Shown here one piece after another: positions 53,934 to 63,107 of a stretch of 64,000 bases of DNA. How positions within the stretch are numbered: position 1 is the stretch's first letter; each line of letters opens with the position of its first letter. The stretch spans positions 62,001-126,000 of the forward strand of contig NZ_VFPD01000003.1 in NCBI RefSeq assembly GCF_006716485.1. Reading direction: 5' to 3'. The position numbers and the translations under genes are program-made. The DNA is from Chryseobacterium aquifrigidense. GTDB taxonomy: Bacteria; Bacteroidota; Bacteroidia; Flavobacteriales; Weeksellaceae. Under the pieces are notes generated by a model that saw nothing but the letters and a program-made list of their open reading frames with translations, was not told the origin of the DNA and did not search any database.

Positions 53934-54590
53934 ATGGAAACCAAGTCACCGTTTTTAGACACGATGTTTTTGCTTCGTAAGGAAGAATGTATTACTCTTT
54001 TTTCTGGCTTACAGCAAATTTCCCCTCAGGAAGAGGCGGAAGCAGGAGATTATTTTGAAACAGAATTCGAAAAAGAACGACTTGAGTTTTTGTCTGATCA
54101 AATTACCTTTAACAAAGAAACTGCAGTTTGGGCAGCCAAAGTGCTCTACCATAGCGCACAGCTTTATCTCATTAGAGAAAATACAGAAAAAAATATTGAT
54201 CATCTGATTCCCGGATTCAAAGGAATACGGGACATTCCTTCTATCTTATCTGCAGACTTATCACTGAGATTTTTACCACAGGTCATGGTTGCTTTGAATA
54301 CCGCTGATCCTGAAGATCCACTGATTGCCATGCTGGAGAATATTCTTACGCAGTTTCACTATTCAGGAATAGGGTATGATCTTGATCTGAAGAATGTGAA
54401 CTGGAAGGAAGAACTGAAAGACAATACATACAGAAAACTCTATCTGGAAAGAATTGTTGAAAAAAAGGATTATAAGCTGGCAGAAATTCCGTTTATCAAT
54501 AAACTACTAACAGCCGAATTCGGAATGCACAAAGATGCATTCTGGCGAGAACTAAAAACTATAACCGAAGACCATAATGAAAACGTATGA
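53934..54590 (+). CDS. Hypothetical protein, first gene of MoxR-vWA-propeller operon (bpX-type candidate)
   Basis: A protein of 218 residues, acidic and mostly helical, no signal or membrane segment. Segments TAVWAAKVLYHSAQLYLIRE and LSLRFLPQVMVALNTADPEDP look like paired helices of a small partner domain. It overlaps the next gene by 14 bases. By position and size it is a candidate bpX4-like accessory protein of ternary systems, but I cannot verify the family by eye. Confidence 0.6.
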   Translation: METKSPFLDTMFLLRKEECITLFSGLQQISPQEEAEAGDYFETEFEKERLEFLSDQITFNKETAVWAAKVLYHSAQLYLIRENTEKNIDHLIPGFKGIRDIPSILSADLSLRFLPQVMVALNTADPEDPLIAMLENILTQFHYSGIGYDLDLKNVNWKEELKDNTYRKLYLERIVEKKDYKLAEIPFINKLLTAEFGMHKDAFWRELKTITEDHNENV

Positions 54591-55155
54591 GAAAGTATTT
54601 GAATTTTTAACTGACCCTACAAAAGAGACATTCCTGAAATGCCGTGAATTGGTGATCAATAACCCCGAATATGATCCCTATTCGGAAGATATTGAAAAAA
54701 TACAGGATTTATTGAATGAAGAAAAATTTGAAGAGGTGATACAATATGTCAATGTCAATATTCTGCTGAGTCCCAGAGCACATATCTGTAAATACTTTGC
54801 TTATAAAGAACTGGGTGATGAAAAAGGCAGGAGTATTGAAATGACCATTGCACAGCTTATTTTCGAATGCCTTGAAAAAACAGGAGACGGAACCAAAGAT
54901 TCTCCCTACATTATTACAAGAATTTCCGATGAAAGAGATCTGATCAGGCATCATCTCAATAAACAGGATATTTCACAAAGTTTGGTCAAAGACGAAGATC
55001 GAGTCATGGATGTACTCACGCTGGATGACGGAACTCAGTTGTATTTCGATATCAAAGTGCCTTATCAGAGACTCGCTTTCTCATTCAGTAAAAGAAATAA
55101 ACAGCCGGAAAATAAAGAAGATAAGATCCCGAAAAAAAAGTGGTGGAAATTTTAA
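54577..55155 (+). CDS. Hypothetical protein of the MoxR operon, DUF4919-like
   Basis: A protein of 192 residues. The first 90 are helical and TPR-like (NEEKFEEVIQYVNVNILLSPRAHI, CKYFAYKELGD), then GDGTKDSPYIITRISDERDL and a beta-rich stretch (LTLDDGTQLYFDIKVPY) that recalls DUF4919, then a basic tail (KKKWWKF). It ends 12 bases before the MoxR gene. Function unknown; likely an adaptor of the machine. Confidence 0.6.
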   Translation: MKTYEKVFEFLTDPTKETFLKCRELVINNPEYDPYSEDIEKIQDLLNEEKFEEVIQYVNVNILLSPRAHICKYFAYKELGDEKGRSIEMTIAQLIFECLEKTGDGTKDSPYIITRISDERDLIRHHLNKQDISQSLVKDEDRVMDVLTLDDGTQLYFDIKVPYQRLAFSFSKRNKQPENKEDKIPKKKWWKF

Positions 55156-55167
55156 TTTTTTAAATCA

Positions 55168-56301
55168 ATGAACCAGAATATAAATCAGCTTAATACAGTT
55201 CTTAACTACGTAAAAGATACTTTTGTAGGTAAAAATGATGTCGTAGATCTGTTGGGAATATGCCTGTTGGCAAGAGAAAATGCATTTTTATATGGACCTC
55301 CGGGTACTGCAAAATCTGCAATTGTCAGAACGCTGGCTAAAACAGTGAAAGACGGAAAAAACTTTGAATATCTGCTTACAAGATTTACAGAACCGAATGA
55401 AATTTTCGGACCTTTTGATATCAGGAAACTGAAAGAGGGTGAGCTCCTTACCAATACGGAAGGGATGATGCCTGAAGCCTCTATGGTTTTCCTTGATGAG
55501 ATCTTTAATGCAAACTCCGCTATTCTGAATTCCCTTCTGATGGCACTTAACGAAAAAATATTTAAAAGAGGAAAAGAAACCAAACACCTTCCTGCGCTGA
55601 TGTTTGTAGGAGCAAGTAACGTTCTTCCGGAAGATGAAGCACTGAACGCATTATTTGACCGTTTTCTGGTAAGAATTAATGTAGACTATGTTAATCCTGA
55701 ACTCTTACAACAAGTACTTCTGGCAGGAAGAAAACTGGAAAACGAAGAAGAAACGGAAATTCCGGAAATCCATGCTGACGCAATCAGGCAGCTTCAGAGT
55801 CTGTGTAGAACAATAGATCTTAAACCCATTTATGAAGTTTATCTGAATACCATCATGAGCCTCAGAAATACCGGGATTGCTATTTCAGACCGTAGAGCGG
55901 TAAAACTTCAGAACCTGATTGCCGCAAGTGCTCTGATCTGCGGAAGAAATGAAGCGGTACTTTCCGATTTATGGGTTTTGAAACATATCTGGGATACCGA
56001 AGAACAGATTGAAATTCTGGAAGGGATTATTAACAGGACTATCGAGAAAGATGATCATCCGGATTCCCATCCACAGGCCATGCAAAACAAAACTCCCAAT
56101 CCTGAAGAAGTCATGAAAGACGTAAAAATTCTTGTGGAAAAATGGAATGGAGGACCATTGAGTTTTGAAGAACAGAATGTGATTAAAGATAAACTGAGAT
56201 ACCTGCAAACCCGTTGCGCCTGGATCAGAAATCAGGAGCAGAAACAGTATATCCAGCAAGAAATTGAAACCTTATGGCAGAAGATCCTTCAAAGCGTTTA
56301 A
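55168..56301 (+). CDS. MoxR-type AAA+ ATPase
   Basis: A protein of 377 residues. Walker A GPPGTAKS (43-50), Walker B MVFLDE (106-111), sensor 1 Asn in VGASN (151) and arginine finger in LFDRFLVR (Arg165) are all present, with the MoxR/RavA-type insert FTEPNEIFGPFDI. MoxR ATPases are chaperone-like remodellers that work with vWA proteins. The lid domain follows to residue 280, then a helical C-terminal extension. It overlaps the next gene by 28 bases and is the motor of this operon. Confidence 0.93.
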   Translation: MNQNINQLNTVLNYVKDTFVGKNDVVDLLGICLLARENAFLYGPPGTAKSAIVRTLAKTVKDGKNFEYLLTRFTEPNEIFGPFDIRKLKEGELLTNTEGMMPEASMVFLDEIFNANSAILNSLLMALNEKIFKRGKETKHLPALMFVGASNVLPEDEALNALFDRFLVRINVDYVNPELLQQVLLAGRKLENEEETEIPEIHADAIRQLQSLCRTIDLKPIYEVYLNTIMSLRNTGIAISDRRAVKLQNLIAASALICGRNEAVLSDLWVLKHIWDTEEQIEILEGIINRTIEKDDHPDSHPQAMQNKTPNPEEVMKDVKILVEKWNGGPLSFEEQNVIKDKLRYLQTRCAWIRNQEQKQYIQQEIETLWQKILQSV

Positions 56302-57017
56302 AAGAATTCTGGGCGGAAATTCCCCGTGCTGATGAAGATTTTCTGGGTTCCATCAGAGACTGGAAGAATATTCAGATTGCCGTGGATGATGAAACAATCT
56401 GGTTAAAAGATTTTACTGACGAACAGGCGGCAGCCTCAGTAATACAACAATTGCCGGATTTTATTCTATATGAACTTCGTGATGGGCTTTTATTCAGAAA
56501 AGAGGCTTTGGTTCCCAGCAAAAAGATGAGAACAGCATTGCTCTGGATTCCTATAGACAAAGCATTGCAGCTTAGTCTTCCGCCTTCGAACCAAAACTAT
56601 TTCGGGATTCATGAACAGGTTCAGGTACAACTGAAAGAAAGCAATGAAGAACAGCCGGCAATCGCCTTACTCAGTACTATTGCTGATATTAAGGAAACTA
56701 TTGCCACATTGCCCAAATTTAAACTTGAAAAAATACAATGGACTTTGCTGGGAGACAAAGCATTGTTCCTGGGAGTTCCTCTGCTAAGCTTTCCCGGAAA
56801 AGCCTACTGGACTAAAGACAGACATTTACTGCCGGCCGGTCTGGATTTTGAATTTAAAAATGTAAGCACACTGCTGCTGCAGAAATATAATAAAGAACAG
56901 GAAGGATGGTTGTTATGGGATGAAAATGGAAACTGTATTTTAATTAAAGATACCGATTTCCGTCCGTTGTCCATAAGCTCATTTCGTCTTACTGAAAAAT
57001 CAAGAGAATGGAATTAA
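56274..57017 (+). CDS. Partner protein, bpX2-like candidate
   Basis: A protein of 247 residues; the ATG lies inside the last 28 bases of the MoxR gene. It has strand-rich segments with conserved Trp (IQIAVDDETIWLKDF, ALLWIPIDKAL, IQWTLLGDKALFLGVPLLSFPG, EGWLLWDENGNCILI). The small beta-domain pattern and position between MoxR and vWA match bpX-type domains described in MoxR-vWA-beta-propeller ternary systems. The specific bpX class is not certain. Confidence 0.6.
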   Translation: MAEDPSKRLKEFWAEIPRADEDFLGSIRDWKNIQIAVDDETIWLKDFTDEQAAASVIQQLPDFILYELRDGLLFRKEALVPSKKMRTALLWIPIDKALQLSLPPSNQNYFGIHEQVQVQLKESNEEQPAIALLSTIADIKETIATLPKFKLEKIQWTLLGDKALFLGVPLLSFPGKAYWTKDRHLLPAGLDFEFKNVSTLLLQKYNKEQEGWLLWDENGNCILIKDTDFRPLSISSFRLTEKSREWN

Positions 57018-59386
57018 ATACTTATTTCCAGTCCTACGAAAATTATTTTTGGGAATGGAAAACAGATGAAGATGTTCCCGGAGATTCCGGATACAATGAA
57101 AACAATCTTCTCTCGGTTCCGGGAGTGGGAGCGATAGCTTACAGGCCTTATGTCATGGAGATTTTGAATTATCTTCAGCCCGTGGGATGGCCTCCGTTCG
57201 GCGCATTGCTTATGGTTTTATATGCAATGCAGGATGGCTACACGGATTTTGCCGGTCCCTTAAGACGTACAGCAGAGTTTTATAGCGGAGAAGATTTTGA
57301 ATTCAGAGCGGAAAAACAAATTGAATTTCTTGAAAAAATAAAAACACTTCCAAAAGTTTATAAACAAAGGCAGAACAGAATTGTACTGCTGCAGACCCTT
57401 TTTGAAAACGGGCACAACAGGCTGTCACCAGGGCTTTCCGATGGTTTTTTAAGATCCTATTATAAAAGACCGCATGAAATTGCTTCCAGTGCAGAAAAAC
57501 ATGATGACGGCTCATCAGCTTTAAACAAAGATTTAAGTGCTTTGAACCTGAACGAAAAGTTTCCTACAGTACAGTCCATTATTGATGCCATGAAAGGATT
57601 GATTCATGAGCCGGAACTGGATGATGAGGTGGTAGAAGAAGAAACAACTGCAGATTCTGATAAAGATTTTATCAAAGAATTAATTGATGAGCCAAAGACC
57701 TTCCAGGTGGGAAGCCTGATCAAAAGAATCTGGAGTGGTCTGAAAATTCCCATGCGCCATCTTTCTCCGGGTGAACAGCCTATCGGAGGAATTTCTGATA
57801 TGAGCAATAAAGGTGATTTCCATAGGATGCTTCTTTCCGAATTTGCCAATGAAGATGATGTCTTTATGAATCGTGTAGCCAATAATGAGGCACTTTATAT
57901 TCAAAGAGAAATTCCACCTGAAGAAAATATTTTTGAAAGAATTATCCTGATTGATACTTCCCTTAGAAACTGGGGAACGCCAAAAGTGTTGGCTTATGCC
58001 TCTGCAATAGCCGTTATTAAGCACCCAAAAGCCCATTCTGAATGTAAAGTTCTGGCTTTGGGACAGGCTGCTACTCCTATTGCGCTGAACAAAGTGGAAG
58101 AAGTGGTGGAAAACCTCAATCAGGTAAGTGCAGTTCTGGAAGTTTCGGAAGCTCTGGAGAAGTTTTTTAACGAACATCATTCAGAAAAAGATGTGGAAGT
58201 TTTCTTCATTACCCATCAGGATAATATGGCTGATGAGGAAATTCAGCGGGTTGTACATCAGAATAGAGATCAGCTGAAATTTTTGGTAACAACAGCTTCA
58301 GATGGTGAAATCAATTTTTACAAACATCACAAAGGAACAAGAAAGCATATCCAGAAAATAAAACTTCCATTGCAGGAGCTGTGGGCCAATCCGCCACAGC
58401 AAAAACAATCCACTCAGAACTTCAACGGAAAGAAAACCGATCTTCCACAAAACTATCCGATTTTATTCCCAACGCCGGTTAATAAGATCGCTAAGTTCTT
58501 ATATGATGGAGAGTTTTTTATTCTGAGTTCAAAAAAACAATTGCTGAAGACTTATCTTTCCGATAACTATTACGACAGACATTCTTACGATTATTATAAA
58601 ACCCATCACGGATGTGAAGTGTTATTTGATAAAATTTCCATAAAACCTAGAGGACAGTTTGCCCTCGCAAAAAACAGGCAGCAACACTTTATTCTGTGTC
58701 AGTATCAGTCTGATCAGAAATTGATTTCAAAGCTTAATCTTAATACGGGAGAATATTCTGAACAGAATCTTACAGGAATGAATATTCCGGAATATTATCA
58801 GCTGACTTATTTCGGACGGACATTTTATATTCATCATCCGGACAGTGTTACCCATTATAAAATCAATATTGACGGGAATATTTCTGTAGAGCCTGTTACC
58901 GGAAAAGAGAAAGAATTTGAAAAAAATATTATAAAAGCTGAAGCAGAAGTCGCTAAATTGAAAGGAAGCGGATTGAGGATCATCAATAACTTCAATAAAA
59001 TAGGAATTAATCAGCACAACAATCTGGTTGTTTCCGGAAATGAATTATACAGTGCCTCCGAAAACACACTTGATTTTTCTAAAAACAAATACGATATCAG
59101 AATTTTCGCAGAGCAGAATAAGAATAAATTCACATTCCCCGATGGAAGTGAAATTGTTACCGATTCAAGAGGAATGATAAGCTTCCGAAGCAGTAACAAA
59201 AGTATTGAAGAATTCTTTATTCCGTCTACGTTGGGCGGTTTTCTATCGTTAGCTACCTATACGGAATTCGGTGGATCAGAATATTATCTTCCGGAACATG
59301 CCCTGTTGAAAGTAAAAACAATGGATGATATGTGTGATAGGTTTTTAAAACCTTTTATAGAACAGATTTTGGATTATGGAGCTTAG
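57008..59386 (+). CDS. vWA plus beta-propeller protein with degenerate MIDAS
   Basis: A protein of 792 residues. An N-terminal helical domain (1-200) is followed by an acidic linker (201-222). Residues 308-440 have the vWA pattern IILIDTSLRNWGTPKVLAYASAIA: the MIDAS DxSxS is DTSLR, so the second Ser is lost. From about 480 to the end are propeller-like strands (KFLYDGEFFILSSKKQ, FALAKNRQQHFILCQY, GRTFYIHHPDSVTHY, NNLVVSGNELYSAS). A MoxR substrate or partner fused to a recognition propeller is the expected role. It overlaps both neighbours by about ten bases. Confidence 0.8.
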   Translation: MELNTYFQSYENYFWEWKTDEDVPGDSGYNENNLLSVPGVGAIAYRPYVMEILNYLQPVGWPPFGALLMVLYAMQDGYTDFAGPLRRTAEFYSGEDFEFRAEKQIEFLEKIKTLPKVYKQRQNRIVLLQTLFENGHNRLSPGLSDGFLRSYYKRPHEIASSAEKHDDGSSALNKDLSALNLNEKFPTVQSIIDAMKGLIHEPELDDEVVEEETTADSDKDFIKELIDEPKTFQVGSLIKRIWSGLKIPMRHLSPGEQPIGGISDMSNKGDFHRMLLSEFANEDDVFMNRVANNEALYIQREIPPEENIFERIILIDTSLRNWGTPKVLAYASAIAVIKHPKAHSECKVLALGQAATPIALNKVEEVVENLNQVSAVLEVSEALEKFFNEHHSEKDVEVFFITHQDNMADEEIQRVVHQNRDQLKFLVTTASDGEINFYKHHKGTRKHIQKIKLPLQELWANPPQQKQSTQNFNGKKTDLPQNYPILFPTPVNKIAKFLYDGEFFILSSKKQLLKTYLSDNYYDRHSYDYYKTHHGCEVLFDKISIKPRGQFALAKNRQQHFILCQYQSDQKLISKLNLNTGEYSEQNLTGMNIPEYYQLTYFGRTFYIHHPDSVTHYKINIDGNISVEPVTGKEKEFEKNIIKAEAEVAKLKGSGLRIINNFNKIGINQHNNLVVSGNELYSASENTLDFSKNKYDIRIFAEQNKNKFTFPDGSEIVTDSRGMISFRSSNKSIEEFFIPSTLGGFLSLATYTEFGGSEYYLPEHALLKVKTMDDMCDRFLKPFIEQILDYGA

Positions 59387-61073
59387 AATAAAACCTTTCC
59401 CGAAAAATAACTACCCGAAAAAAGGACTTTTGATTAAAGGTCCTTCACCTGTGGTATGGCTTCAGGAGATGGAAATGCTTGGGGTCAATTTACATCAGGT
59501 AAAATCCTTTGCTATTCCTGCTGATAGTCCCAATGTACTGTACGGTTGTTTTCTCGTTTTTAATGATCATGCTCCCCATGAAATTGGCAGGAATGCTTAT
59601 TTTCAAAGTGTAGATGACAGGCTTTTCATTCCCGAAAATACAACCTTTTATCCCAAAATAAATCCTGAAGACTGGGCACAGCTTGATTCCCGGTTTTTGA
59701 TTATGCATCCCGAATTCGGACTCGTAAAACTCTCAGAAGAAATTGACTGGATTGTATTGATTCAGCAGCCGGGAACAATCACTGACAGCGTCCGAAAACC
59801 ACTGAATGGAGTTTCAATCCCTCAGAAAATAGAAAGCTATACGGTGGAAATGGATGATGAAAAAGTAATGGAAGCATTACAGCCCAAACAAACCGAAGAA
59901 GAATGGATGAATAATCTGCCATTTGACCTTAAAAAAGTATTGGCCGGAAATAAAAAAGAGATAGAGAAATACCTGAAATATATTGAAAAATACCCAGAAA
60001 GAGCGATAGAATTAGGCGTTTCCCTGGATGTAATGGGAATTTCCAGAGGAGATGGTTTTGGCAAATTTACATGGCTGGAAGGACTATTCGGTGGTGGTGC
60101 AGAAGGTAAAAAGGAGAGCGCAGGAACCAGAAATTTTCGCAGAGTATTTTGGGCGGTCATTATTGCGGCAATCGTTTTAAAGATAGCATTACCTTCAGAT
60201 AGAAATAGTTCAGAACAGGAAGAAAATACCAATTCATCGGGAACTATTGTAAACAGCACAGTAAAAGAACCTTCTGATATGATAGCTTTCCAGTCCGGGA
60301 CATCAGAAATTGACCTTAAGATAGATTCAATGTATCATCAGGAAAGAAAAGGGCTGTCCAAAGAACTTATTCATGCCGGAATTATAGAATCCAAAACAAA
60401 AGAAGACAAAGAAAATTATAAAAAAGCAGGAGGAAGAGATGTAAGCGAAATAGGAAGAGATATCGAAAAGCTTGTTAATAAAGAAAAACAGAGCAGAGAT
60501 TCTCTCAAAATCATCTACACAAAGAAAATTACAAAACACCTTGAACAAAAAACTGAAAATCTGAAACGTAAAATTTCAGACTCTTTAAAACAATACACCA
60601 AAGGAAAACCAGTGAATGATGATGTTGTAAAATATCTTCTGAAAAAGAAGAAGGCATTGATGGCTGATTCATTAGGAAAACTGTACGGAACATTGGATAT
60701 TGTAGATCCTTCTTCTGCTGCTATCGATAAATCAAAAGTGAAAGCCGTGGGAAAGGAAGGAAACCCATTAGAGAAAAAAGCCCCGATATCAGATATTATG
60801 TATATGGTGATCCTGATGATTGCTGGTGTAGGACTGTACTCATTCCTGTTTAAAAACAAATCTTTAAATCTGGGTGGAGACAATGTACCTGGCTGGGTAA
60901 AGTTTGTTTTAATTACCATTCTAGTGGCTATGCTTATGTATTTGTTTTATCCGTTGGTAAGAATGTTTGGATACAACTGGTTTGTATGGGTTATGGTCGT
61001 TGGTGTGTTATTACTCCTGTATCGTCTGTTTAGAGAAGATAAAACCATTTTAAACTCCGATGATGATGAATAA
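59376..61073 (+). CDS. Multi-pass membrane protein of the MoxR operon, bpX6-like candidate
   Basis: A protein of 565 residues. The first 145 form a beta-rich domain (LLIKGPSPVVWLQEMEMLG, YGCFLVFNDHAPHEIGRNAYF, DSRFLIMHPEFGLVKL). Residues 160-245 are helical with Gly-rich GLFGGGAEG. A membrane helix at 256-272 (VFWAVIIAAIVLKIAL) leads to a long coiled coil (about 310-440) and three further helices near 470-490, 510-528 and 532-552. It probably anchors the ATPase/vWA machine to the inner membrane. The bpX6 label is tentative. Confidence 0.65.
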   Translation: MELRIKPFPKNNYPKKGLLIKGPSPVVWLQEMEMLGVNLHQVKSFAIPADSPNVLYGCFLVFNDHAPHEIGRNAYFQSVDDRLFIPENTTFYPKINPEDWAQLDSRFLIMHPEFGLVKLSEEIDWIVLIQQPGTITDSVRKPLNGVSIPQKIESYTVEMDDEKVMEALQPKQTEEEWMNNLPFDLKKVLAGNKKEIEKYLKYIEKYPERAIELGVSLDVMGISRGDGFGKFTWLEGLFGGGAEGKKESAGTRNFRRVFWAVIIAAIVLKIALPSDRNSSEQEENTNSSGTIVNSTVKEPSDMIAFQSGTSEIDLKIDSMYHQERKGLSKELIHAGIIESKTKEDKENYKKAGGRDVSEIGRDIEKLVNKEKQSRDSLKIIYTKKITKHLEQKTENLKRKISDSLKQYTKGKPVNDDVVKYLLKKKKALMADSLGKLYGTLDIVDPSSAAIDKSKVKAVGKEGNPLEKKAPISDIMYMVILMIAGVGLYSFLFKNKSLNLGGDNVPGWVKFVLITILVAMLMYLFYPLVRMFGYNWFVWVMVVGVLLLLYRLFREDKTILNSDDDE

Positions 61074-62088
61074 ACAAAAATTTATAGACAAATTCATGGC
61101 GGCATTTGTACTGCTTGCCCTATTTAAGGTTATCGGAATTGTAGCCCAGTTATTCCATGAAAGTTTCTGGAATGTGGTTGGAACATTAGGCGTTTTCTTA
61201 ATTGTAGCCTTCATCATACTTCTTGTGATTACTTCTTTAAAGGATAAAGAACGGAACAAAAGCAATTCTGCCGGAAGAAAAGGCAGTGGAAGCAGCAGTT
61301 TTTATCTGGAAAATTCACTTTTCGACAGAATCCGCAGCAAATATGAAGAGCTGGCCGAAAAATACATTGCGGAAAAAGACTATAAAAAAGCAGCAAGAAT
61401 CTATATGAATCTTTTGCAGGACAACTACAGAGGCGCAAAGACATTGGAAAATGGAGAACTTTATAACGAAGCAGCAGTAGTATACCTTAAAAAACTGAAT
61501 AACAAATCCGATGCAGCCGCTTGTTATGAAAAGGCAAAACAGCATAAAAAAGCTATTGATCTTTACAAAGAAATGGAACAGAAAGAAAAAGTAGGAGATC
61601 TTTATAAAGAAATCAACGATCTTAGAAATGCCCATTACTATTATCAGATGGTTGCCGATGATTATGTGAAAAACAACCAGATGGTAAAAGCTTCTTTGGT
61701 GTACCGGAAAAAGATGGAGAAAACAGAAGAAGCCCAGAAGGTGTTATTGAAAGGATGGGAAGAAGATAAAGATGCTTTCAATTGTTTGAATAACTATTTC
61801 GCCAATATCTTTGATGTTAAAAAATTAGAATCTGAAATATTGAATTTATACGAAAAGACTCCAGCCTATAAAAAAATTACTTATCTGGAAGCAATGAAAC
61901 ATGAATTCAAAAAAGATCCGAAATTACATACTACAGTTAGAAATATAGCCTACGAAATTATCGCTGATAAAGTAAGCACACGCTCAGAAATTGTGAATGA
62001 ACTCAAATTTTTTAACCCTGATGATGCAGTAATTCTCAAAGATATCTCAAGATTCAAAACCGGAAGAAATAAAATGTTTAGAAATTAA
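61060..62088 (+). CDS. Membrane-anchored TPR protein, last gene of the MoxR operon
   Basis: A protein of 342 residues (start may be any of three adjacent ATG codons at 61060-61068; overlap with the previous gene is 14 bases at most). Two membrane helices (FMAAFVLLALFKVIGIVAQL and VVGTLGVFLIVAFIILLVI) precede a basic linker and TPR-like repeats (YIAEKDYKKAARIYMNLLQD, KLNNKSDAAACYEKAKQHKKAIDLYK as consecutive helices within residues 100-200). The rest is helical. A scaffold for the complex at the membrane is likely. Confidence 0.7.
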   Translation: MMMNKQKFIDKFMAAFVLLALFKVIGIVAQLFHESFWNVVGTLGVFLIVAFIILLVITSLKDKERNKSNSAGRKGSGSSSFYLENSLFDRIRSKYEELAEKYIAEKDYKKAARIYMNLLQDNYRGAKTLENGELYNEAAVVYLKKLNNKSDAAACYEKAKQHKKAIDLYKEMEQKEKVGDLYKEINDLRNAHYYYQMVADDYVKNNQMVKASLVYRKKMEKTEEAQKVLLKGWEEDKDAFNCLNNYFANIFDVKKLESEILNLYEKTPAYKKITYLEAMKHEFKKDPKLHTTVRNIAYEIIADKVSTRSEIVNELKFFNPDDAVILKDISRFKTGRNKMFRN

Positions 62089-62409
62089 AAACTGAAAATA
62101 GAATCTCCGCTACATCTAGACAATTGTTTTCCAGATTGTAGGAGTAGTTTAAGACGTCAGAAAATTATAGATTTCCAGTAGGAGATCTGCAATACATTTT
62201 CTCAGATTATTCAGATTACGCAGATTTTTTATCATTAAGATCTGCTTGATTTGCAAAATCTGCGAGAGGTAAAAAAATAAAAAAAATCCTTGTGTCTAAT
62301 CGCAATTTTCTTGAGATCGTTTTCGTGGTTTTGCATATTTGAAACCTTCCCGAAATTGTGAAAATTATAAAATAATATCAAAAAAGATTTATCTTTGCAC
62401 CAGAAAATT
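62089..62409. repeat. Intergenic region with AGATT/ATCTGCG repeats and a promoter-like box
   Basis: No gene. From 62201 to 62272 lies a repeat-rich block (CAGATTATTCAGATTACGCAGATT, partly inverted as AAATCTGCGAGAG; longer tract not written out). At 62390-62397 is TATCTTTG, a match to TAnnTTTG, 12 bases before the small ORF at 62410. Confidence 0.5.
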
Positions 62410-62538
62410 ATGACAATACAAAGAGCACATATCAATGCAGAACTATTCGAAAGTCCTTCTAATAAAGGATTATTCGGATATGATGAGGTGATATGGAATG
62501 AGGCGAAATGTGCTGACTTTGGAAATTATTTACTATAA
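62410..62538 (+). CDS. Small ORF 1 (42 residues) with its own terminator
   Basis: ATG at 62410 to TAA at 62536-62538. The peptide begins MTIQRAHINAELFESPSNKG and ends NEAKCADFGNYLL. A -7 box TATCTTTG at 62390-62397 and a strong terminator at 62569-62597 make a self-contained unit. No signal peptide, membrane helix or known motif. It could be a real small protein or a leader peptide; nothing supports a specific function. Confidence 0.4.
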   Translation: MTIQRAHINAELFESPSNKGLFGYDEVIWNEAKCADFGNYLL

Positions 62539-62568
62539 ACTTGTAAAAAATTAATCAAAATACAACAG

Positions 62569-62597
62569 AAACGCCTCGGAAAACCGAGGCGTTTTTT
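62569..62597 (+). terminator. Terminator of small ORF 1
   Basis: 11-bp GC-rich stem AAACGCCTCGG/CCGAGGCGTTT with AAAA loop, followed by T. It is 30 bases past the stop codon. Confidence 0.88.
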
Positions 62598-62823
62598 GTT
62601 TTTTAGGTCAGAAATTATTTAGAATGAAAAAAAATAACCATAAACATGAAAAATTTTTAATAAACAATGAAACTTTAATACGATAAAATAGAGTGATAAG
62701 CAACCCAGTGAGAGACAGTCATTTAGGTAATTAAGATATCTGCAAAATATTGCGGACAGAAATTCTCTATGCTGAAAATACAATATAATTATCTGATTAT
62801 CAGTAATTTAATTTAAAAATTTA

Positions 62824-62855
62824 TTTGCGGATTCCAAAAATTCATATTTACTTTG
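62824..62855 (+). promoter_or_regulatory. Promoter of small ORF 2 / tRNA array
   Basis: TTTG at 62824-62827, 20 bases, then TTACTTTG at 62848-62855 (one mismatch to TAnnTTTG). Transcription would begin near 62862, giving a leader of about 64 bases before the ATG at 62926. The 387-base gap from 62538 otherwise holds only the terminator above and AT-rich sequence. Confidence 0.6.
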
Positions 62856-62925
62856 CAACCGAAAATTGAAAGCAACAGGTTTTCAGGATTCAATTAAAAA
62901 TAATTTAGAAACAAACAAAAATAAA

Positions 62926-63051
62926 ATGAAACATTTACACAACATATTCAATCAATATTCAAGACTATTCGGACAGGAACCGACAGGTGTTGCGTGTATT
63001 CTTGAAAGTGGAATTGTGGATAAAAGGTGCTTATATACGTGGGTCAGCTAA
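62926..63051 (+). CDS. Small ORF 2 (41 residues), candidate leader peptide
   Basis: ATG at 62926 to TAA at 63049-63051; a longer frame from a TTG at 62866 is not favoured. The peptide starts MKHLHNIFNQYSRLFGQEPT and ends DKRCLYTWVS, with two Cys. Promoter upstream, terminator 25 bases downstream, and the tRNA array immediately after that. This order (promoter, short ORF, terminator, structural RNAs) is that of a transcription attenuator, although no run of regulatory codons is evident. Confidence 0.45.
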   Translation: MKHLHNIFNQYSRLFGQEPTGVACILESGIVDKRCLYTWVS

Positions 63052-63075
63052 TGATCTCTTACGTTAAAATATATG

Positions 63076-63105
63076 AAGCGCCTCCCGAAAAGAGGCGCTT
63101 TTTTT
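63076..63105 (+). terminator. Terminator/attenuator directly before the tRNA array
   Basis: 9-bp stem AAGCGCCTC (63076-63084) / GAGGCGCTT (63092-63100) and T-run to 63105. It ends two bases before the first tRNA-like element, so no promoter fits between them. Confidence 0.85.
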
Positions 63106-63107
63106 AT

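Noticed and set aside
53934..62088. Idea that this is a gas vesicle or magnesium chelatase-like operon because of the MoxR/vWA pair
   Set aside because: No other chelatase or gas vesicle proteins; vWA is degenerate and fused to a propeller.
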